Source of the DNA: Nemertoderma westbladi
Taxonomy: Eukaryota; Xenacoelomorpha; Nemertodermatida; Nemertodermatidae
DNA length: 27,399 nucleotides
Direction of reading: 5' to 3'
Assembly (NCBI GenBank): GCA_032718475.1
Contig: JAUCBJ010001871.1
Location: 1 to 27,399 of the forward strand
Each line of letters begins with the position of its first letter. Within the stretch, counting starts at the first letter, position 1. Below are positions 20,601 through 27,399 of this stretch, piece after piece. The notes beneath the pieces are model-generated. The model did no database searches and had not been told where the DNA came from. It was given only the letters and a program-made list of their open reading frames with translations. Both the position numbers and the translations under genes were made by a program.

Positions 20601-23388
20601 AATAATTTACCAGGTGAATGAGTCACATTGATTAAATTTAAATAAGTTACCAGGTGAATGAGTCACATTGATTAAATTTAAATAAGTTACCAGGTGAATG
20701 AGTCACATTGATTAAATTTAAATAAGTTACCAGGTGAATGAGTCACATTGATTAAATTTAAATAAGTTACCAGGTGAATGAGTCACATTGATTAAATTTA
20801 AATAAGTTACCAGGTGAATGAGTCACATTGATTAAATTTAAATAAGTTACCAGGTGAATGAGTCACATTGATTAAATTTAAATAAGTTACCAGGTGAATG
20901 AGTCACATTGATTAAATTTAAATAAGTTACCAGGTGAATGAGTCACATTGATTAAATTTAAATAATTTACCAGGTGAATGAGTCACATTGATTAAATTTA
21001 AATAAGTTACCAGGTGAATGAGTCACATTGATTAAATTTAAATAAGTTACCAGGTGAATGAGTCACATTGATTAAATTTAAATAATTTACCAGGTGAATG
21101 AGTCACATTGATTAAATTTAAATAATTTACCAGGTGAATGAGTCACATTGATTAAATTTAAATAAGTTACCAGGTGAATGAGTCACATTGATTAAATTTA
21201 AATAATTTACCAGGTGAATGAGTCACATTGATTAAATTTAAATAAGTTACCAGGTGAATGAGTCACATTGATTAAATTTAAATAATTTACCAGGTGAATG
21301 AGTCACATTGATTAAATTTAAATAAGTTACCAGGTGAATGAGTCACATTGATTAAATTTAAATAATTTACCAGGTGAATGAGTCACATTGATTAAATTTA
21401 AATAATTTACCAGGTGAATGAGTCACATTGATTAAATTTAAATAAGTTACCAGGTGAATGAGTCACATTGATTAAATTTAAATAATTTACCAGGTGAATG
21501 AGTCACATTGATTAATTTTAAATAAGTTACCAGGTGAATGAGTCACATTGATTAAATTTAAATAATTTACCAGGTGAATGAGTCACATTGATTAAATTTA
21601 AATAAGTTACCAGGTGAATGAGTCACATTGATTAAATTTAAATAATTTACCAGGTGAATGAGTCACATTGATTAAATTTAAATAATTTACCAGGTGAATG
21701 AGTCACATTGATTAAATTTAAATAAGTTACCAGGTGAATGAGTCACATTGATTAAATTTAAATAATTTACCAGGTGAATGAGTCACATTGATTAAATTTA
21801 AATAAGTTACCAGGTGAATGAGTCACATTGATTAAATTTAAATAAGTTACCAGGTGAATGAGTCACATTGATTAAATTTAAATAATTTACCAGGTGAATG
21901 AGTCACATTGATTAAATTTAAATAAGTTACCAGGTGAATGAGTCACATTGATTAATTTTAAATAAGTTACCAGGTGAATGAGTCACATTGATTAAATTTA
22001 AATAATTTACCAGGTGAATGAGTCACATTGATTAAATTTAAATAAGTTACCAGGTGAATGAGTCACATTGATTAAATTTAAATAATTTACCAGGTGAATG
22101 AGTCACATTGATTAAATTTAAATAAGTTACCAGGTGAATGAGTCACATTGATTAAATTTAAATAATTTACCAGGTGAATGAGTCACATTGATTAAATTTA
22201 AATAAGTTACCAGGTGAATGAGTCACATTGATTAAATTTAAATAATTTACCAGGTGAATGAGTCACATTGATTAAATTTAAATAAGTTACCAGGTGAATG
22301 AGTCACATTGATTAAATTTAAATAATTTACCAGGTGAATGAGTCACATTGATTAAATTTAAATAAGTTACCAGGTGAATGAGTCACATTGATTAAATTTA
22401 AATAAGTTACCAGGTGAATGAGTCACATTGATTAAATTTAAATAATTTACCAGGTGAATGAGTCACATTGATTAAATTTAAATAAGTTACCAGGTGAATG
22501 AGTCACATTGATTAAATTTAAATAATTTACCAGGTGAATGAGTCACATTGATTAAATTTAAATAATTTACCAGGTGAATGAGTCACATTGATTAAATTTA
22601 AATAAGTTACCAGGTGAATGAGTCACATTGATTAAATTTAAATAAGTTACCAGGTGAATGAGTCACATTGATTAAATTTAAATAATTTACCAGGTGAATG
22701 AGTCACATTGATTAAATTTAAATAAGTTACCAGGTGAATGAGTCACATTGATTAAATTTAAATAATTTACCAGGTGAATGAGTCACATTGATTAAATTTA
22801 AATAAGTTACCAGGTGAATGAGTCACATTGATTAAATTTAAATAATTTACCAGGTGAATGAGTCACATTGATTAAATTTAAATAAGTTACCAGGTGAATG
22901 AGTCACATTGATTAAATTTAAATAAGTTACCAGGTGAATGAGTCACATTGATTAAATTTAAATAATTTACCAGGTGAATGAGTCACATTGATTAAATTTA
23001 AATAAGTTACCAGGTGAATGAGTCACATTGATTAAATTTAAATAAGTTACCAGGTGAATGAGTCACATTGATTAAATTTAAATAATTTACCAGGTGAATG
23101 AGTCACATTGATTAAATTTAAATAAGTTACCAGGTGAATGAGTCACATTGATTAAATTTAAATAAGTTACCAGGTGAATGAGTCACATTGATTAAATTTA
23201 AATAATTTACCAGGTGAATGAGTCACATTGATTAAATTTAAATAAGTTACCAGGTGAATGAGTCACATTGATTAAATTTAAATAATTTACCAGGTGAATG
23301 AGTCACATTGATTAAATTTAAATAATTTACCAGGTGAATGAGTCACATTGATTAAATTTAAATAAGTTACCAGGTGAATGAGTTACAT
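20601..23388. repeat. 40-bp minisatellite, 69.7 copies, each with AP-1 and E-box cores
   Basis: Units start at 20601 and then every 40 bp without a single insertion or deletion to 23361, where a partial 70th unit ends. The unit contains CAGGTG (unit positions 11-16, an E-box) and TGAGTCA (positions 19-25, the AP-1/TRE core). The only common polymorphism is G or T in AATAA[G/T]TTAC (about 40 G, 30 T). A rarer A-to-T change precedes 20601, 21521 and 21961. The final partial unit has lost the AP-1 core (GAGTTAC). There are no spacers, so it is not CRISPR, and stops occur in all frames. Confidence 0.98.
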
Positions 23389-23508
23389 TATTTGATCGCA
23401 ACATTTGATGGGAATCCCAAGACAACAGTTATATGTTGCTACAGTCCAACCAATGCCTCAGAGCCAGAACAAGCAGTCAAATTTTATGAAGAACTGACTG
23501 GACTTAAT
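23389..23508 (+). pseudogene. LINE endonuclease (APE-type) fragment
   Basis: An open stretch encodes LIATFDGNPKTTVICCYSPTN and on to EQAVKFYEELTG, then stop. The CYSPTN segment with the preceding beta strand is typical of apurinic-like endonucleases of RTE-type and related LINEs. Nothing upstream of it survives because the 40-bp array abuts it directly. The remainder of the endonuclease is absent downstream, where a TTTAA-type repeat begins. Confidence 0.8.
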
Positions 23509-23904
23509 TAATTTAATTTAATTTAATTCAGGCCCATCATCATTAATAATAAAAATAATAATAATGACACAAGAGTAAGTAAGGTACAAAATAAATGTAG
23601 CCATGGAATACTAAATATAGATACTACTAAATATATATACTCTATATTTAGTATTACATATGTAGCACAACAAAAGTTTAAGTTCGTTACCGGTAATTAC
23701 ATGTTATGTGGTGGAAACATTATCAAGAATTGCTTTTAATTCGGCATAATTTAATTCTGGCACCTATTTAAATTTAAAATTTAAATTATTAATATTGCAC
23801 ATATTTCCTATGCTACGTAAATTATACTAAAAATCATAACCTGTATTAAAAACTATAAATTACAAAAAAGTACTGCCTGAACAGGCAGTACTCTGTTAAT
23901 ATTA
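23509..23904. other. AT-rich spacer with two perfect hairpins
   Basis: Contains a short AATTT pentanucleotide run (about 23505-23530) and an AAT-rich run (about 23540-23570). There is a perfect 15-bp inverted repeat at 23607-23621 and 23641-23655 (19-nt loop). A perfect 11-bp hairpin with a 2-nt loop lies at 23869-23892 (AGTACTGCCTG, AA, CAGGCAGTACT). It separates the endonuclease fragment from the RT fragment. No coding sequence is seen. Confidence 0.75.
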
Positions 23905-25785
23905 CAGAAGCTAATAAACCAACATGTTGATGCCATCAATGATGCTGACGACAGCAGGCAATCATCCCAGGCATGGAAATCGATTAACTTGCTTACTGGG
24001 CGGAAGAGCCAACCAACCACCAAGGTTAAGGCTGAATCAACAGCAGATCGCCTCAATGGTTGGAAGGCCCACTTTGAAAAGTTCCTCAATAACGACAGGG
24101 TTTTGCTTGATAACTTTATAGAAGTAAAAGTGTCTGAGTCTGTACTCCCAGATATTCCCATCGGCGATATTTCCTTTGCAGAAGTGAAGGCTGCTGCAAA
24201 GAGCATTAAGACCAATCGTGCCAGTTGAGTAGATGGTGTTCCCCCTGAGGTCTTTAAAATACCTGAGTGTTTAAAGCTCATCTATCCCATCATAGTAGAC
24301 ATGTACCGAACAACAAGAGTCCCACAAGAAATGAAAACAAATAAGCTGGTGCCAGTTCCCAAGAAGGGCAACCTAACACTCTATGGTTCTTTTCGGGGAA
24401 TCTCATTGATCTCGATTGCTGCAAAGCTATACAATAGAATTATATTAAATCGCATCAGGGATCCCATTGAAAGACTGCTCCGTGGAAATCAGAATGGGTT
24501 CCGTAAAGGTCGTGGGACCATGGAGCCCGTTTTGGCACTTAGAAGGATAATTGAAGAGTTATCAAAAAAGAAAGACAGGCATCTGGCTGTTATCTTTGTT
24601 GACTTCTTCAAGGCCTTTGATTCAGTCTTTCGCTCACGTATGTTCAGCATACTTTCATTATATGGCATTTCTGATGAAATTATTGACAACATTTGTGTCT
24701 ACTGTTGACGGTGACACAGAACCTTTTGAAGTGTTATGGGACGTCCTCCAGGGAGATACACTTGCACCATTCTTGTTCATAATTGTGGTTGACTATGTTC
24801 TACGCATGTCCTTAGATCATCATAATGATGATGGGGTGATGATAACTCCCCCTACTGGCTCCAGAAGTCGAGGAAATCCTGCCAAGTACCTAACTGATCT
24901 AGACTTTGCTGATGACTTAGGAGTACTCTCAGAATCACTAGAGGGAGCCCAACGGCTCCTCAGCTCATTAGAACATGCTGCTAGTGTTGGTCTCTTTAAT
25001 AACTCCAGAAAGACAAAAATTTTGACAATTAACTTTGAAAGTCCTCAGCAAGTCTCTGATCGGATGAGCATAAGCTCAAAGGATTTTCTTTTCAGGTTTG
25101 CGCCCTGAACAATTTTTACTAACTGATAGGGCGCATTATAAATAAATAGTATTATTATTATTATTATTAAAGGATGGTATGCTTGAGCATGTGGACGACT
25201 TCTGTTACCTGGGATCATGGATCCGGAAGTCAAGTGAGGACCTTAGAATACGTAAGGGAAAGGCACGGGCTGCCCGTCGGGCAGCCTTTAATAGGCTTTC
25301 CAGGATTTGGAAGTCACCGAAAAATTAATCGGAAACTTAAGGTCCAATTATTTAGAGCAGCAGTAGTTCCAGTACTCCTCTATGGGAGTCCATGCTGGGT
25401 TCTAACTGCCGAGGACGCCAAATCTCTGGATGGCTCATTCACAAGAATGCTACGCCGGGTTCATTGTGTCAAGTACAATGCACACATCTCCAAGAAGACA
25501 CTATATAACATTGCAGGTGTCTCATTGGTTCCCCCAAGCTTGACACTAGAACAAAATCGCCTCTGTTTTGCAGGACATTGCTTTCGCCGTGAGGACCAGC
25601 CAGTGCATAATCTTGTACTTTGGCAGCCTCATGGAGTGAATAAGCATGGTGGACAGCCCATGACTTTCTTGAGACGCATCTTAAAGGACACTGGCCTTGA
25701 AGATGCAGATGATCTAGCAAATGTCATGGGTGATAGGGAGTTGTGGTGGCGCAATTTTGTTGACAAGCCGGCACAGCATTCTTAA
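23905..25785 (+). pseudogene. RTE-like LINE reverse transcriptase, multiply broken
   Basis: The frame from 23905 encodes a linker (WKSINLLTGRKSQ), an in-frame TGA at 24226-24228 where the family usually has G before DGVPPEVF, then LVPVPKKGN, GNQNGFRKGRGT and VIFVDFFKAFDSV (motif A). A frameshift or small deletion near 24700 moves to VDGDTEPFEV, VLQGDTLAPFLF (motif B) and LDFADDLGVL (motif C). The frame is interrupted at 25085-25168 by an 84-bp insertion. It then resumes as DGMLEHVDDFCYLGSWIRKS, shifts frame near 25310-25325, and ends with VLLYGSPCWVLTAEDAKSL and the usual C-terminal helical region. The motif set fits RTE/BovB-like elements; it is non-functional here. Confidence 0.9.
25085..25168 (+). 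mobile_element. 84-bp retroposed LINE tail with 7-bp target duplication
   Basis: AAAGGAT occurs at 25078-25084 and 25169-25175. Removing the 84 bp and one copy rejoins the RT frame exactly (SSKDGMLEH). The insert contains GCGCCCT and AGGGCGC as a perfect 7-bp stem, then ATAAATAAATA and an ATT-repeat tail, typical of CR1/L2-type LINE 3' ends. It is either an extremely 5'-truncated LINE or a small SINE sharing that tail. Confidence 0.88.
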
Positions 25786-25789
25786 AAAT

Positions 25790-26565
25790 GCAGCTGCAAT
25801 GTAGCATGCCAATCCTAGTAGTACGTAAATTATAACCACTACGTGTTCTACAATCAGTGAAGCATACTTCAGAAAGATAGCGAAGGCACCTTTTGTTCGA
25901 TGTACTAAATCCCTAACGAAATTTATGTATCTAGACCATAGCATAATACAAGGGTGTGGAAAAGGTAGCAATAAGTAGACTAGCATAATGTAGACCAAAC
26001 ACAATTCGAACATTAATATTCCATGATTTTAAAAGCCAAAAAACACTACCGTAGAAACTAGTACAATAAATGCACGGATTCGCAAAATAAAATTTCTGCC
26101 TAATGGCATTTAATTTCCCAATAAAATATTGTCCCCGTTTCCGTGTTATATCAGAATCCAATGTATTCTTATTCTTGTAATCTAGAACGTTTCCCAAATG
26201 GATAGCCTCCTTTACCCACGGAAGACAAAATTATTTAGATGTATTCTTGCAGTTGGCTCCTTCCAGGACCTTCCAAAAGTAATGCATTTAGACTTGGATT
26301 TTTTCGGATTAATATCTGTACTAAACACCAGTTTATGTTCAGTGGCGAATTTCTCACATATCCCTGTCATGAACTGTAATCCGATAACTGGCGGACAGAG
26401 TTGCAAGATGTCATCCGCATACGCAAATACACCATAGTAATATGTCCTAATAAAACAACCTATGTTCGAGTCTCGGAGTTTCTGAAGCAATATGTCTAAG
26501 AGAACACGAAAGAGAATCGGTGAGGCAACCGAACCCTGCCCGACACCGTTCGATAACTTAAACAC
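25790..26565 (-). pseudogene. CR1/Jockey-like LINE RT fragment
   Basis: On the minus strand from 26565: FKLSNGVGQGSVASPILF (motif B), GVFAYADDILQLCPP (motif C with YADD), and NPKKSKSKCITFG. After a frame change near 26212 comes WVKEAIHLGNVLDYKNKNT, then CIYCTSFYGSVFW, typical of the post-palm region of CR1/Jockey-type RTs. The last part, TDCRTRSGYNLR, is found in a further frame near 25830-25880. The fragment lacks everything upstream of motif B and is broken by stops and frameshifts. Its orientation is opposite to the two LINE fragments that flank it. Confidence 0.85.
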
Positions 26566-27399
26566 GATTTATAATCATCCCATAGTACGCAACAAAGTCA
26601 TTGTCATTGCTGGTGACCTGAATGCGCAAATTGGCCCAGAAAAAATAAGGTTTACACCTATAACACCAGTTCTAACAGAAATGGGTACTTTGACTTAATT
26701 TTAGACCTATTAGAAGAAACATAAAAGTGACTGCAGAGATCAGACTCAGTTTGAGAGCCAGCAAACCCAGGACAAGCAAGCAAATCAACTATGACTGGGA
26801 GAAACTCAGAACTGACAATGCAGTAAAGGATGCTTATACAGTAGAAGTTCAAAACCGCTTTGAAGCACTTTAGTCAATGGATGAAGACCAATCCACCGAT
26901 TCAATATACCAGAATATAATAATAGCACACAAGGAATTAGCTACGAGGCATATTCCCCAGAAACCCAAACGAAAACAGTATGTGCCATGGCAAAACTCTG
27001 AGGTTACTTGTAAGAGAGAAGATCTTAAGATAGCCTACAAAGTTAAAACCGAACAACCAACAACCGAAAACATTAACAAGGTTGCGAAAGCTAAGGACGA
27101 TCTTAAATTTGCATACAACATCAGACAGGAAAAGTAACAACAGCCAGGAAAAGTTCACACAGGATAAAATTGAAGCAATTACAACTGCTCACATACAGCA
27201 ACAATCAAGACTTACCTGGCAAATTGTAGATGAGGTATCTGGTCGGAAAAGTTGTACAAAGGGGCGCCTATAAGCCGATAGTCCTGAAGAACGTGTTGGG
27301 AAGTGGAAATATCACTTCAGCAACTTGCTTGGGCAGCCACCAAACATCCAGGTCAACCCTACAAGGAAAATATATGACAAGACACTACCTATAGAGACA
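26566..27399 (+). pseudogene. APE-type LINE fragment, endonuclease to RT linker, runs off the window
   Basis: Plus-strand translation gives NKVIVIAGDLNAQIGPE (endonuclease GDLNA motif), then in another frame NRNGYFDLILDLLEET. After a stop comes EIRLSLRASKPRTSKQ, where the roughly 60-70 residues carrying the SDH motif should lie, so this is an internal deletion. It continues as INYDWEKLRTDNAVKDAY, a stop near 26872, and then KRKQYVPWQNSEV. After a frameshift near 27130 come IEAITTAHIQQQSRLTW and VDEVSGRKSCTKGRL, a stop at about 27271, and KWKYHFSNLLGQPPN to the end. This is the linker region before the RT domain. The homologous linker in the element at 23905 is clearly diverged, so they are different subfamilies. 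Confidence 0.85.

Noticed and set aside
20601-23388. CRISPR-like array
   Set aside because: Repeats are directly adjacent with no spacers, and the context is eukaryotic LINE-rich DNA.
23371-23508. Continuation of the MGNCC gene as a second exon
   Set aside because: The translation after the array is LINE endonuclease (CYSPTN motif), not a kinase or other signalling domain.

Overview
The window looks like AT-rich intergenic and intronic DNA from an animal, probably an invertebrate. The basis is decayed fragments of several non-LTR retrotransposon (LINE) families, a MITE-type DNA element, long minisatellites and one candidate spliced exon, with no operons or bacterial signals. I cannot name the species. 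About half of the window (roughly 14 of 27.4 kb) is tandem repeat.

Layout. Positions 1-1450 hold unassigned sequence with a C-tract and a palindrome-dense stretch. Positions 1450-5450 hold a LINE reverse transcriptase (RT) whose reading frame is split at the codon for the Q of a QGVRQGG-like motif by about 1.58 kb of foreign DNA. The upstream RT piece sits in the loop of a long inverted repeat. The downstream piece (4315-5307) is still open, with a polyadenylation signal and a terminal hairpin. Positions 5449-17149 hold about 580 copies of a 19-bp minisatellite, interrupted once by a 669-bp MITE (9737-10405) with near-perfect 30-bp terminal inverted repeats and a TAA target duplication. An uninterrupted duplicate of the same stretch of array survives 2.5 kb further on.

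Positions 17150-18500 are AT-rich and hold a small 35-bp tandem array. Positions 18517-20198 are a 5'-truncated LINE on the minus strand, with a YLDD RT motif, a CCHC-like zinc knuckle and a C-terminal PD-(D/E)XK-like endonuclease. It has a poly(A) tail and a probable 10-bp target duplication. Just downstream, 20306-20390 is the one candidate host exon: it starts MGNCC (a likely lipid-anchor signal) and ends at a consensus splice donor. The putative intron that follows contains almost 70 perfectly phased copies of a 40-bp repeat. Every full copy carries an AP-1 core (TGAGTCA) and an E-box (CAGGTG).

Positions 23389-27399 are a LINE graveyard: an endonuclease fragment, an RTE-like RT pseudogene carrying an 84-bp retroposed LINE tail with a 7-bp target duplication, an opposite-strand CR1/Jockey-like RT fragment, and the start of another endonuclease-type LINE that runs off the window. 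No intact cellular gene is complete here. The most interesting objects are the AP-1/E-box minisatellite inside the putative first intron, and the layered history of arrays and insertions that can be read from the sequence.
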